From Rhynchopus euleeides (Eukaryota > Euglenozoa > Diplonemea > Diplonemida > Diplonemidae), in contig OY723248.1 in NCBI GenBank assembly GCA_963210315.1, forward strand, positions 2,372,727 through 2,436,726: a stretch of DNA of 64,000 nt. Direction: 5' to 3'. Within the stretch, counting starts at the first letter, position 1. Every line of letters begins with the position of its first letter. Of this stretch, positions 11,993 to 22,954 are shown piece after piece. Below the pieces are notes generated by a model. The model was given only the letters and a program-made list of their open reading frames with translations. It was not told where the DNA came from and searched no databases. Made by a program: the position numbers and the translations under genes.

Positions 11993-12332
11993 CAGGGGCT
12001 TAGCTTGGATTTTGGGGTTGGGGCCGAAACTCGGTCAGACTCGGTCACAGTACACACGCAGTTGATTTGCCCCGTTGATTTGCTCCCCACCACCTGGTTC
12101 ACCCAGAATTCGACGTTGCTGCCTTCCCGGTTCCCCCCCTTCTTATCTGGAACACCAGCTCAGCAACCAGGTTTGCAGCCTCAACCTGGGGTTGCTTTGT
12201 TGCCTTTGTAGGTGTGCATTGGCAGCTTCCCGCCAGGCAGTGGCGGATGCAGTCTCAGCAGCGCAGATAGTCCTGAAGTGGGCTGAAAAAGAGCTTTGTT
12301 GGTGCTTCCGTGAAATTTTCCATATACCTCGG

Positions 12333-12504
12333 GTACCCGGAGAGAATGTCACCCCCCCTCGGCCTCCGCTTGGGCTCCAACGGCCACCCTGTACAGAGGG
12401 GGTGACGTTCTTCAATGGTTGCCCTGTGTAGCGGCTGGGAAGAATGTCACCCCCCCTCGGCCCTGGGCCCTCGAGGGGGTGACATTCTCTCGGGGTACCC
12501 TAGG
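12333..12504. mobile_element. Small inverted-repeat insertion nested in the hAT element
   Basis: GGGTACCCGGAGAGAATGTC near 12338 is matched in inverted form by GACATTCTCTCGGGGTACCC near 12480-12499. Two further copies of AGAATGTCACCCCCC occur inside. It has a MITE-like size; the duplication is unclear. Confidence 0.45.
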
Positions 12505-12868
12505 ACCTCGCAAGAGTGGCTTCGGGGATACCCTGTGAATCCTCGCGACATTCCACTCCACAAAGTACATTTGCAAGGCTTTCGCTGCTCAGTTGGCGAA
12601 GCCTGGTGGAGACAAGGCGGAGCTTGGAAAACAAGCGTTCAACAGAAGCAGTGCCCAGCCGAAGCATAGATGCAAGCTGGGGTAGCCTGCATGTTGCTGG
12701 GTACGTGAGAGCGAGGTTTGCCGAGGTAAACCGCTGAATAACCTCCTGCAGATCACGCAGGCCCAACCTCCGAATCTCGGAACAGACACCCGGGCACCTT
12801 GCAGAAGGGCAGTCTTGTGCGCCTGTGCCCACTTCAGTGGGTGTGCTGGGGCATTGAAGTCCGGGCAA
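12500..12868 (-). pseudogene. hAT transposase C-terminal (dimerisation) remnant
   Basis: The frame reads YPATCRLPQLASML, then ASVERLFSKLRLVSTRLRQL, then LANVL. This is the hAT C-terminal dimerisation signature (pattern FPxLxxLA..L, ASVERxFS, R..L, L..L). The rest of the transposase is missing or scrambled; another minus-strand frame (12589-13077) covers part of the upstream region. The protein would have catalysed cut-and-paste transposition, but this copy lacks the visible catalytic core and is taken as dead. It lies inside the 11993-13204 element, which supports the assignment. Confidence 0.75.
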
Positions 12869-13204
12869 GGGTACGCGCCAGTGATCCCCGGGAGAGGTGC
12901 CAGGTAATGGTCAGCGATGTAGCCTCCTGCACCTGCGTGCCCACCATGTTGCCGGGAGACGGAATTCGAGACTGCTGACGTTATTCTTACGCTAGCGACG
13001 AATACGGGACAGAAGGAGAATGGGGTGTTCGCGTTCGCTCGCACGCGTGCTTCACCTCCTGTGCTGCTGCACCCCAAGAAAAATCCGCTTTTTCCCCCGA
13101 AAATTTATACTTTTTTTTTGTCTTTTGAGCTGACCGAGTTTTTTTCCGGGTTTGGCTGAAACTCGGTCAGCTGACCGAGTTTACCCCCCCAAGCTAAGCC
13201 TCTG

Positions 13205-16080
13205 ACTTCATGTGCCCACACTGTGGTGCATACAAGCTTTTCATTCCCCGAGACGAAGGCACGTTATTCACTGTGTTCAAAGCTGCAATTCTCTTCTCTG
13301 TCGCCCGGAGCAGGACAGCCAAGTAGAGCCAAAAGTGTGTCGAATGATGTACTCTGTGCTTGCCTTTTCCCACCCACCCACTCGCCCCACCCCCAGCTTG
13401 TTGTTGTTGCTTTCCCTTTACCCTTTACCCTTTACCTTGTTCTTATATTAAATTTAGCTTCTCTCCCCCTCCGTCCCTCCCCTCCCCCGCCCCCGCCCCC
13501 TCCTGCCCTGTCCCCTCAACACACACAGCCTGTTTCCCCTTCCTGACATTTCCTTCTTCTTTTTCGACCCCCCGCTTCTTTCCACTCCCCCTGCTGTAGG
13601 TCACATTGCTTGTCCCAGTGGGAAGATGGGGCACAAGCAACACCAGCCTCCTGCCGTTGTCAGGGTCGAGGCTGAGGCCATTGTTTCCTGCTCCGAGGCA
13701 TGTGATCTGCCAGGTTTGTTTGTCACAGTCAGCAATGCAATATGTGCTGCGAACCTGATCTCAGAGCAGGTGATCGGCGCGTCCACTGCTACTCGCAGCA
13801 TGCTAGCAGCTGTCAGATATCACTCCTGTTTCCGCTCGTACACAATGCGTTGCACATTTTGTCACAATGCGGCCTGCAAAAAAATGCAACAGGGGCTGGT
13901 CGAGAAAACGAAGTGTTACAAAGACTGGATCTTTAGTATGAGCACATGCACATGGTACTTCACCGGGTCCTCAGCACAGCCTTGGGACACGCTGCGTATG
14001 CCCTGCCCTAACGAGAATCATTTCGGAGCTGCTTATTCCAGTTGCTGGGCATGGTGTTCTCGACAGAAGAGCAGAAGAGGCCCGCTGGTGTGTGGTGGTG
14101 ATTCGATCGGCAGTCTGCAACATTTGCAACGGCATGTGACTGTGTGTCGGGCGACACTCGCCTCGTGCACTTCGCCGGTCGTTGCACTTCCACCTCGCAC
14201 AGCTTGTGTGAAGCTGTGGTGTGGTGCGACACTGAGATCATCCCATCGTCTCCAATGATTCACTGGCACTAATTCCTCCGTTATGAGCGCAGCCCTCAAT
14301 TATAATCGTGTGCATGCATCGTGGATACTCAGGAAATGCTGTCATCGTCGGCGCAGGTCTGTTCAACACCGCCTGATTTGTAATCATCCCACCTTGCACT
14401 CAGGATCAACGTAAGGCAAACTCGGATGGTGATCCATGAAACTGATGATCCGCTCGTTTCTTTTAGTTTTCCGCACAGAAGGGCAGTGACGCGCCACAGC
14501 CCAACACAACCAAGCGTGCCCTGTACACCGCCCCATTCATTATCATGCACAGGTCTTACTCAATGGTTTTGTGTGGCGAAGTATCAGCACATCACAAACA
14601 ACGCAACATTCCAGCAACTCAGCGGTGTGTCTTTTCCACTTATCGTAAATGTATGCCTCCATGGACGTCAAGACAGATGGAGTCTGTGCAGCAGCCTGGC
14701 TCGTGGTCAGCACAAAAGGTGGCCCCGCCACAGGAAAAGTAAGTTTTCGGCTAGGTCTTTGGGTCAGGTTTCCTCAGGAACATGCATTATGTCCAAGTAT
14801 GAGAGGAGCTACCGTATCTAATCCGGAGTGAAAACAGACAGCTGAAGGCAGCATCCGTGGTAGGCTTCTGACGGGGGGAATGGCGGAGGGGGGGAGCAAA
14901 AAAAGAAGCACCCAGACTCACAGAGAGGGTGGGGGTGCGGGAGTGATGCTCTCTCCGCGCTGTGGCACAAGCAACGAAGAAGATCAGAGAAGTGCCAAAG
15001 GGGGTTCTTGGCTCAGCGGTGCAGAAAAGTGCGTTTTTGGTGTATTTCCTCTCCTTTCTTGGAAAACACGCCAATTTTGCCGAAGCTAACCGATTAGCGA
15101 AGACCCCCCCCCCCCCCTCGACAGTTGCCTTCTCTTTCTCTCTCGACATCGATTGATCAAAAAGCAACGTCGCTATGAACGCTTGGCTGCCACAAGTCAG
15201 TTAGCCCCGTGGTAATTTCTGTCACCTCCGGCTTCATCCCTTGAACAGAAGCGAGACCAAAGGATCGTGAGGCCACGCTTTCACACCGAGGATCGGTACT
15301 GAAGATCATGTATCGAGCAAGCTTTTATCCTTATATGTTCTGCTCAACCTGAGCTCGACGTGAAATAGCCAGGACACAACCTGTGTTAATGCGTACCTAG
15401 ATGACGAGCCTGTCACTGGGGTTGGGAAACCGAACGGCCTCAGTCAAGGCCTAACCAACGACTGGTGGCCCAGCACACACACACACACACACCTGGTTGT
15501 CAATTGCCTCCCTCGTCCTCACGCTCCACGAGGTCTCGGACACTGCCTGTAGTTTGAATGAACGGACGTCGACTCTGTGCCACCCTTGCTTTTCTCTTAC
15601 ATCAACGTCACGACCCACCCCACCCCCACCCTGACCCGCGCCCCCCCAGCATACGTCGGATCTGTTGTCACTGCCTCTTCCCTGTCTTCGCATATGGCAT
15701 CTCCATACTTTCCCCTCACTCATGCCTCAGAACGAATGGCTTCCCCATCATTCATCTTTGGTTTTATGAACAATAATCTAAAACAGTGCCACGCCCCGAT
15801 ACCCTTCGGGGTATATTGTGGGCCAGCACCCCCCCCCTCTTTCTAACATGAATTCTCGAAAAAAACACAAAAATAGTAGCACATATCCTTTGGGGCGGGA
15901 GTGTCTAAAGCTAAGGGATTTGCGGCGAAAAACGGGCTTTACGGCGTCAGGCCTTGAGTACACCGCTGCTCCCAAGGGCCTTCTCTTCAGAGAGTCGCCC
16001 TGAAGTTCCGACACACACCCGCCCCTCTTGTGCATGCCACGGTCTGGTCGTCCCGCACGCCAGGCTTGTGGACGTCGATG
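13205..16080. other. Intergenic region with one weak ORF
   Basis: No confident gene. A pyrimidine-rich stretch (13360-13600) precedes an ATG at 13626 with a 210-codon frame that shows no domain. A heptamer CCCTTTA is repeated about three times at 13416-13438. A (CA)n tract is at 15473-15492. Confidence 0.45.
13626..14258 (+). CDS. Possible hypothetical ORF (low confidence)
   Basis: A 210-codon frame begins 20-30 bases after a C/T-rich tract like the leaders of the two confident genes. The product is Cys-rich (for example CTFCHNAACKKM near residue 78) but matches no family I know. Codon bias fades after the first 30 codons, where a GTTTG could be a donor, so this may be a first exon only or simply noise. 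Nothing nearby suggests a role. Confidence 0.2.
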   Translation: MGHKQHQPPAVVRVEAEAIVSCSEACDLPGLFVTVSNAICAANLISEQVIGASTATRSMLAAVRYHSCFRSYTMRCTFCHNAACKKMQQGLVEKTKCYKDWIFSMSTCTWYFTGSSAQPWDTLRMPCPNENHFGAAYSSCWAWCSRQKSRRGPLVCGGDSIGSLQHLQRHVTVCRATLASCTSPVVALPPRTACVKLWCGATLRSSHRLQ

Positions 16081-18591
16081 CAGGGCGTTCGCTCGGGGAG
16101 AAATAGGGGCCTATTTCCATAGTGTCATAACGGCCGTCATGGAGGGAGTGGATTTTCTGAGAATTCACTACCTCAGTTCCCGCTACCGAAATATAAAAAC
16201 GGCCGTTTTCATGTTTTGTTGGCGAAAAAACGGCCGTTTTTTCCCCCTCCTATTTTCCTTTGGAGATTCGCCTCCTGCTTACCGTACCGAGCTGAGGAAA
16301 CACACTTGACAACTCCCTGTTGCCTGCACATGACATTGGGCACTGCGATTCCCTGTCGACTGTACAAAGAAAAATGGCTTCCGCCCTGCCTGTCGCTCGA
16401 CAAGCAGCAGACACCCGAGAGCAGAGAGGAGTGTAGCAGCCCGGTTCGCCCCCGGGTTGTCCCAGAAATCCAGCACACCCTCGGAACGTGGTGGCCTAGT
16501 CGTAGATCACCCAGGCCCTGCTCGTGACCTCCCCGAAACAGAGGGGAGGTGGCACCGGAGTTCTGACACCCCTACGACTCATGCGGCCGTACGCGCTCGG
16601 GCACAGACGGCGGACCACAAACCAGAAGGACTTCCCTGATTCCGTGCCGTCCCACCTTCTGCGCATGCGGTCGCCAGCCCAGGCCAGCTCCCCTGCCAGG
16701 GGCACGGGGGGGTCGTACTTCCCCACGTCAGACACTTTCTCGATGACATTCTCAATGTCGGTGTACACTGCGTCGACAGGGCACGCCGTTGGCACACCCA
16801 GCTGCGCATCGCAGTACTTCTGGAGCAGCGATGCGAGGGGTGCCGTCAGGCGGACGGCGGCCTGCAGGTGGGACTCCAGCCCAGCGATTTCGTGGGCATC
16901 TCTGCCAACCGCAGAAGCGACGCACACGTAGCAGGGCCGCTGTCCTGCAGCGGGCCCGGAAGATTGTATAAATGCCCGGGGACGTGGTGCAAGGTGCAGA
17001 TCCACTCAAGCGGTGCAGGTAGTGTGTGTCGGAGAGAAGCGGGATCGCACGGCCGGTGGTGCCGTCTTGCTCGCCTGCTTCTCCCTCTCAGCTGCGTCAG
17101 AGATGTGGCACAGCACATCCTTCAGCGCCAGTGCGGTCGTGAACCCATCCAGCTGGTGCTGCATATTGCCCGGGATGATCGCCCGTGCCTTCGGGAATAA
17201 ATCAGCGAAGGCGGTGTCCTTCTCATCCGGGGTGCTGTCGCCGAGATCAAGGGAAAGCTCTGTCGGAAGAGCCCTGATGCCAGTGAGCGACACCCACCTC
17301 TGCCTGCACGGTCATCCACGACACACGTGCCTAGATTGGCCGCAACCATGTTCAGCCCCTCCTCGGGGCACACTTCTTGACAGCATCATGCACCATGCCA
17401 GCCGGTGATCCGGTGAACAACGCACCCCGGGCGATCCGAAGTTGCAAGCCTGCCACTGAGGGTATCGCACTCCGACAGCGCCAGCTGTTTCCCTGGCTCT
17501 GCACTTTCAACGCTGCGTTCTTCTTCTTCTTGATATGGCGCGGTCCGTCAAAGTGGTCCACGAAGTCTGAACTCTTCGCATCATACTTGAAGGCGCACTC
17601 ACAATGCTTGCTGCAGGGTATCCCTTGCAGTGGGGAGGCACTCCTGGCGGTGGGATCTCGCCTGCTGACCCACGCCCCATACAAAATTCCCAGGTAAAAA
17701 AAACGGCCGTTTTTTAAAATGCTGAAAATCAGCGGCCGTTTTTGCAAGTCCACAAAATACAAGGGATTTTTTAAAACGGCCGCTATGCAACCATGTATTT
17801 CGTTAAAAAAGTGATTCTGGGAAAGCCCTTCTCCCACCTCTCTCCCGGGCATTTCTCCCAAGGGGGAGAAATTAAATAAAAAAAGTTTCTCGGAAGTTTT
17901 TGCCTCAGGTGGGAAGGGGTTCTGAAGGAGAAGGGCAGCACCCTCTCGTACAAATTGATACCACCACGCTTCGCACGGAGCGGAAATATCCCAAAGAAGC
18001 GAGATCTGAACCTGATGGGGACCGTCGGAGCTATTGCCGGCATCAGCATGGTCAAAGCCAGAGGAGGCCGAAGCCAAGAGCATAGTGGCCTGCCACAGGC
18101 ACCAGGCCGATGTACCTCTTGAGCATGCTGTCTCAAGGTGCACGTCGTCTGTATGTGGTGTTCGACTATGAAGCGGACTCGGGGACGAGGCTGACAAATG
18201 TTCACTACCGTGGCCTCCGGCGGCTGGGGGGCTCCGCCCCCCAGACCCCCTGTGACCTGTGAAGTCTGTCCAACAGGAACTAACGGACGCATGTGACCGT
18301 GCCCTTCCTTCTCGAGAACGGGTATCGGCGACGGTCCGTGATCCTGTTTTGGGTTCGTCACCAACTCCCGAAGTACTCACTGATTGCCGCAAAACCTCCA
18401 TTTTGCAGCCGCGAACCGCGAAATGGGCCCCTTGCGCCAAATATATATAGTACCCTGGTCTGGACCTTGAGGCAATTTGTCTGAGGGGCCGATGTTGCAT
18501 GATTTCGCGCGCGCGAAAAAAAATTTGAGGCGGCAATTTTACCCCTTTCTCCCACAGTCTCTGAGGAAGGTGGGAGATAGCGAACACCCTG
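16081..18591 (-). mobile_element. hAT transposon (2.5 kb) with perfect 8-bp target duplication
   Basis: It starts CAGGGCGTTCGCT and ends AGCGAACACCCTG. The flanks CGTCGATG (16073-16080 and 18592-18599) are identical 8-mers. The palindromic word ACGGCCGT is repeated near the left end (about 16127, 16200, 16230) and around 17700-17785. The right third holds a GGGGGGCTCCGCCCCCC hairpin (18230) and a CGCGCGCG tract (18508). A decayed transposase lies on the minus strand. Confidence 0.88.
16496..17640 (-). pseudogene. Degenerate hAT-type transposase, several frame breaks
   Basis: Minus-strand coding-like sequence is split over three frames: 17352-17640, 17006-17293 and 16496-17005. The first part holds a possible zinc finger (CSKHCEC ... 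HFDGPRH), a usual N-terminal feature of hAT transposases. Later parts include DGFTTALALKDVLCHISDAA and VYTDIENVIEKVSDVGKY, which have GC-ending codons. The hAT C-terminal dimerisation motif and catalytic residues are not recognised. The assignment rests mainly on the surrounding element, which has hAT ends and an 8-bp duplication. A long continuous frame through 17352-18896 is not the true gene, because it runs past the element's right end. Confidence 0.5.
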
Positions 18592-18717
18592 CGTCGATGC
18601 CAAAAAAAATCCACCAAATCCCCTGATGCCCTACAACAGGGGCAGCCCACCTCTGTGTTCTTTTGTGCAGCATCACCGTGCGTTGGTGTGTTAGAATTCA
18701 TTAAAGATTTATCTTTA

Positions 18718-20593
18718 CAGGGGGGGGTCGAATAAACGTACTTAGTTGAATAGTAGTACTTAGCCGAATAGTAGTACTTATTTTTTTGGGGCTCTGGGGC
18801 ACGTTGGGCCGTTGAATACAAGTACTTACTTTGTACACCCGTTTTTTTGGGAAATATCTCGTTTTTTTTGAACCCTGTGCCTGGAATTTTGTCCAAAAAA
18901 TATCACGTTTTCGCACAAGGCATAAAATGGTCAAAAAACCCGAAAATCGGGTTTGTAGGGTATATGTCCCCTGTCTGAAAATGCAAAATATGGCCCCGCA
19001 GGTGTCCCCAGAGTGATTTAAAATTGGAAAATCGACATTTTCCACCTACGGGAAATCCCCCAAAATAGGGGGTCCCCAGTCACGAACCCCAAAAAAAATG
19101 TCCCGCGCGCCTCTAAGGCACTCTGGATTTTTATTATGTCATCCAGATGTCACATCTGGGTCCAGGAACACCGGTTTTTGGCCTCAGGAAGTCGAAAAAT
19201 ATGTGTGGAAATTTTTATTCCTGACCAGGATCCCCTAAAAGCCCGATTTCCCCTGTTTACACATGGGGGATTTCTTGCAACGCCCGCTCGTGTGCTGAGT
19301 GTGTTATCCGCGACGTGGACGCGGTCGCCCTCTTCCTCCCAGAAGCCACTGATCTTCCTCATCCAACTTCACCTCTGGATGTACGCGGCACGTGCTTGGG
19401 TTGTCCTGTCGCAGTGCAGCAGAAGGTCCCCTGTGCACTGCTGCCCAAGCCATTTCGGCTGCACGGAATACGCCACGCAGAGTAACGTGGTATCGCGTGA
19501 CCAGCTCGTGAGGCTTTTGCCCCGAATCGAATCGATAGGCTGCGAGCTGCATTGCCTCGGTCAGTTGATGTCCTTGTGTGTGCATTTTTGTGCACAACAG
19601 TCCCTTGGGTATCTGCAGCGCAGGTGCCTGCACTGGACCAGGACTCCTGATTTGCCTCTGGCACTTGTGATCGGAACGGATGCGGCGACATGCCACGGTG
19701 CCTATGAATAGCCATGCCGGCACGAAAGTACGTTCACGACGGTTGATTACCATTGCTGCACTCTGTCAGAACCAAGGGTCGCAGCTCACCTGAACGCCCA
19801 CCAGGCCCCCCAACAGGGGGTGAAACCAAAGGGTCCCCCCTGGGGTTTTTTAACCCAAAATTTTCGAATTCGACATGTCCCCGGGATTTCCACTATGTCG
19901 CAGATTTCGACCATTGGGTCAAGAAAACCTAAAAATCTAGGGGGGAGGTGCTGAAGGATTGCACTGAAAATTTTATCTAACTCGGTCAAAATTCCAGGCA
20001 CAGGGTTTTGAGATTTTCTTTTTGGAGGACCGCCTGCCAGTGGAGGGGGCACACAAATCCGCAAACTTTGGGGCAAGGAATGGGGACAAGGTCTATTGGT
20101 GCCACTTCGGGGAACCAGGGTGCACGGGCCCCGTAAACCCGCAAGCTCATGCGGTCTAGAGGCATCAGAACCACTGCCGAAGCCCGCCGCGCATTCCCTT
20201 CCCCACCACCACCGCCCCAGACAAAGCTCACCGTAGACCTGTGACATCCACCAACAGGGCCAATATCTTCGGCTGGTGTCAATATAATGACGACGTCGGA
20301 TGCTTTCATCTGCTCACGGAATGCCTCAAGAGGATGGGCCACAGCCAGGCGCTCCCCGGCCTTCCTTCAACGAAGTGATCCGGGCCAGGGCACGCAGCAG
20401 TGACCAGCGCGCCCCTGGTGGACCAAATAGCCCCGCAGAGCCCCTGCAAACAGCATTTTTAGGAAAAGTTGAATAGACGTACTACGTACGTCTATTCGCT
20501 CGCAAAGTATTTTATACTATTTTGGCTAGGTCGATTTAGGCCCGCCCGTTCGCCGAATAGTAGTACTTAGTACGTTTATTTGACCCCCCCCTG
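18718..20593. mobile_element. TA-flanked element with G-run ends and TAGTAGTACTTAG words
   Basis: The left end CAGGGGGGGGTCGAATAAAC and the right end (inverted) match, and the element is flanked by TA at 18716-18717 and 20594-20595. The words GTACTTAG and GAATAGTAGTACTTAG recur at both ends (18741-18845, 20470-20575). Inside, a minus-strand frame (19304-19753) includes LTEAMQLAAYRFDSGQKP, resembling the helix-turn-helix start of some transposases. It is too weak to call. Confidence 0.7.
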
Positions 20594-20595
20594 TA

Positions 20596-20909
20596 ATGTT
20601 TTTACTGTCACCCCGCTCCCGCAGGCCTCCCGCACCCCCCCCTTGCACCGTCCCCTGCTGCTTCCACCGTTACCTGCTGCTTAGGGGGGGGGTCCACTGG
20701 GTACTCTGGTAGGGTGGTGCGTAAAATGTGGTTTGCTATTTTGGCAAAGTTCAACATTTCATGTCTAGGGTATAGGATGGCATGTTTTTGGACATCTGAG
20801 TTCACGGTGACCATTCTTCATCCAACTAAAAATCATTTTAATTGTTAAAATGGCAAACACAAAAACCGGTTTTTTTGGTCATTTTTGGCCGTTTGGCTGA
20901 TTGGCGAGG
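20596..20909. other. Intergenic, no gene seen
   Basis: Contains a short GC-rich stretch with GCAGG/CTGCTG repeats (20620-20680), then AT-richer sequence. No repeat boundary or coding signal is recognised. Confidence 0.4.
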
Positions 20910-21091
20910 ATCTTTAATGGCGGGGGAATCCGGACTCCGGACGCGCGAAGCGCGGCCGGGGGGGGTGGGGTGGGGGGCAGAGCCCCCCACCCCGCGCGAA
21001 GCGCGGGTGGGGGCGGTGGGGGGGGGGGGGGGCGCGCGAAGCGCGGCCCCCCCCCCCCCCCCCCCGGAGGGGGGGGGGGGAATCTTTAATG
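20910..21091. repeat. GC-rich hairpin insertion flanked by 10-bp direct repeats
   Basis: ATCTTTAATG is present at 20910-20919 and 21082-21091. Between them lie three copies of GCGCGAAGCGCG (about 20943, 20993 and 21034) and long G/C runs, including GGGGGGCAGAGCCCCCC. The direct repeats look like a target duplication around a small hairpin element. Confidence 0.5.
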
Positions 21092-21201
21092 ACCGTTCCT
21101 AAAAAAATTTCTCGATACCATTCTAACGCCCGATGTGTCGGGTTCGCGGGATATGCTGTCTGTGGGCCTATATTTTTTTGGCTGGAAAAAATAACTATTT
21201 A

Positions 21202-21356
21202 TTACAGGGAAATAAAGTAACTCGTATTTCCCTGCAGGGGGTCCCAGCATGTCCCGAGACGGAAACGTATTATCCCGAGCGAAGCGAGGGAAAATACACC
21301 GTCGAGGGACTATGCTGGGGCCCCCCAGGGGAAAACGTTACTTTAGAGCCCTGTAA
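21202..21356. mobile_element. Foldback MITE of 155 bp flanked by TA
   Basis: TTACAGGGAAATAAAGTAAC at the left pairs with an inverted copy (GTTACTTTAGAGCCCTGTAA) at the right. A second inverted pair, GGTCCCAGCATGTCCC / GGGACTATGCTGGGGCC, sits inside, so the whole element folds on itself. TA flanks both ends. The AATAAAGT word is shared with the region right of the recombinase gene. Confidence 0.6.
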
Positions 21357-21642
21357 TACGTAATTTTATTAACCAGCAGATGAAGTGCGAGAGTAGTTTT
21401 GTTATAGGAAGGTGGTCTGAGTATCTGTAGTCAGGGTACGTGAAACTGCAAGTGCATGTGCTGTCAGTGTATCAGGGCGGTGGTGAGGTTGGGGGTCGGG
21501 GGGGGGGGGGGTGGGGGAGGGGCTCCATTTGCTTCTGCCACAGAGCTAGGTGTCGGCAACACCATCCACCCTCATCTCCAAGTCACCGGGCATCTGAGGG
21601 AGCTTCTGCAGGAACACAGATATAAGAAGCAATGAGAACAGT

Positions 21643-21730
21643 GGGGCCTTCGCTCCATGTCAGACTGTGTCAGTTGGTCGCCGAATTCGTTTGGCGCTCG
21701 CGTTCTGCACTTTGGAGTGAAGGCCCCGAT
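21643..21730. mobile_element. Short hairpin MITE (GGGGCCTTCGCTC family)
   Basis: GGGGCCTTCGCTCCATGTCA at the left and CTGCACTTTGGAGTGAAGGCCCC at the right form inverted ends about 90 bp apart. Relatives are at 26590, 32900 and 49516. Confidence 0.55.
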
Positions 21731-21952
21731 CAATAATAACAGCAATAACAGCAATAACAGCAAGGGCATCTGGTAGAAGTAACAGTGTGCATTTGCGGGT
21801 AAGTGCGGGCAAGTCATCCATCACAAGGACAAAGACGTTGGGAACCGTTGCAGAAGTCTGTCGCTGGGCAAGGCGAATCACGTTAGACAAGATGAAATAC
21901 GTTTCTGCGCTGCAGCAGTGCATTTATGCAAGAAGCGGTGATGATCGGGTGC

Positions 21953-22954
21953 CTACGAGTCGTTCTTCACGTTGATGTTGAAGTTGACCTGGTGCTGCGA
22001 CCCCATGACTGCCGGTTGGCTGGAAGGGGCAAACCTCGTCGCAGTTGCACGCGCCATCACACCGCTCTGCTGCACGTACCGCTCCGCCATCGCCGGGCTG
22101 CGCCACCCGAAGTACTTCTGGAGCTCCATTGTGGTAGCTCCCACACTGGCCAGATGTGTTGCAGAAGAGCGCCTCCAGCTGTGGCCCGTGAACCCCGCCT
22201 CCGGGATACCCAGAGCAAGCGCCGCCCACTGCCCCAAACCGTACATCATGTTCCGGCCCATGGGTTGTTGTTTCAATTTCTTTTGGGATGCGTTGAGGAA
22301 CAACCGGTTCGTGATCGTGCACTCCACATCACAGCGGAGGGTGTAGTACTGGCGAAGACAGCGGTAGAAGCACCCATCATCCCCCGGAGCAGCCTTGACG
22401 TAGAAGACAGCGCCGGCTTCCGTCCCACGCGTCTTCGCATGCTGGAAGTTGATCGCGAACTCCTCCTCGGCCTGGTTGAAGTGGACATTCTCGAATGTCA
22501 GCTCACAGACCTCGACCACACGAAGACCCCCGGTGTACATCAGGGCAACTGCCGCCATGCGTGTGACGTCACGAGGCTCAGTAAGGTTGACATCGTTGAG
22601 GAGCTCCAAGACCTGGGAATGCGAGAAGACTTTCGCCTGGTTCGGGCTCTCGTCACGAGAATAGCCCTTGAGGAGCTGGACGAGGCGCGGCATCGCGACT
22701 TGCATCTTGATTCCCTTGCGTTGCGTAAAAATATAATTCAAGCGAGAGAACATCGACCACAAGGTCGCCCCCTTCAGGCCACGCTCCCGGTGGAAGGTGA
22801 AGTACCGCACCAGCACTGCTTCTCCCGGGATGCGGTTGCCGAGCTTCGCCCATTTCCTCAGGTTCTCCCACTCTTTCTCATACAGCGGGTACGAAGCGAG
22901 GGAGGAGGCATCAGCAGCATCCTGATACAGCTCAGCGAGGTTTCGCTTGGGCAT
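21953..22954 (-). CDS. Crypton-like tyrosine recombinase
   Basis: Single 333-residue frame, start ATG at 22954. An N-terminal SAM-like helical region (residues ~1-120) is followed by a tyrosine recombinase catalytic domain. The first catalytic Arg lies in MYTGGLRVVEVCEL (~residue 144). The HxxR box is GHSWRRSSATH (~262). The trailing W/H position is KYFGWRSPA, and the nucleophile Tyr is in MAERYVQQSG (~294). Such enzymes cut and rejoin DNA through a covalent Tyr intermediate. Single-gene YR elements in eukaryotes are Cryptons. All catalytic positions are present and the frame is intact, so it may be active. It lies between short repeats carrying the AATAAAGT word. A domesticated host recombinase is an alternative. 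Confidence 0.85.
   Translation of the reverse strand: MPKRNLAELYQDAADASSLASYPLYEKEWENLRKWAKLGNRIPGEAVLVRYFTFHRERGLKGATLWSMFSRLNYIFTQRKGIKMQVAMPRLVQLLKGYSRDESPNQAKVFSHSQVLELLNDVNLTEPRDVTRMAAVALMYTGGLRVVEVCELTFENVHFNQAEEEFAINFQHAKTRGTEAGAVFYVKAAPGDDGCFYRCLRQYYTLRCDVECTITNRLFLNASQKKLKQQPMGRNMMYGLGQWAALALGIPEAGFTGHSWRRSSATHLASVGATTMELQKYFGWRSPAMAERYVQQSGVMARATATRFAPSSQPAVMGSQHQVNFNINVKNDS

Larger units (their letters stand above)
11993..13204 (-). mobile_element. hAT transposon, degenerate, with 8-bp target duplication
   Basis: The ends are CAGGGGCTTAGCTTGG and, inverted, CCAAGCTAAGCCTCTG. Flanks GCTTCATG (11985-11992) and ACTTCATG (13205-13212) are an 8-bp duplication with one mismatch, typical of hAT. 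Both ends carry copies of the palindromic word CTCGGTCAGCTGACCGAG. A minus-strand transposase remnant lies inside. Confidence 0.82.

Noticed and set aside
13416..13438. Telomere-like CCCTTTA repeats
   Set aside because: Only about three copies, within a pyrimidine-rich tract; too short to call telomeric.
17352..18896. Long 514-codon minus-strand ORF
   Set aside because: It crosses the right end of the 16081-18591 hAT and its target duplication, and has no consistent codon bias; only its 3' part overlaps the transposase remnant.
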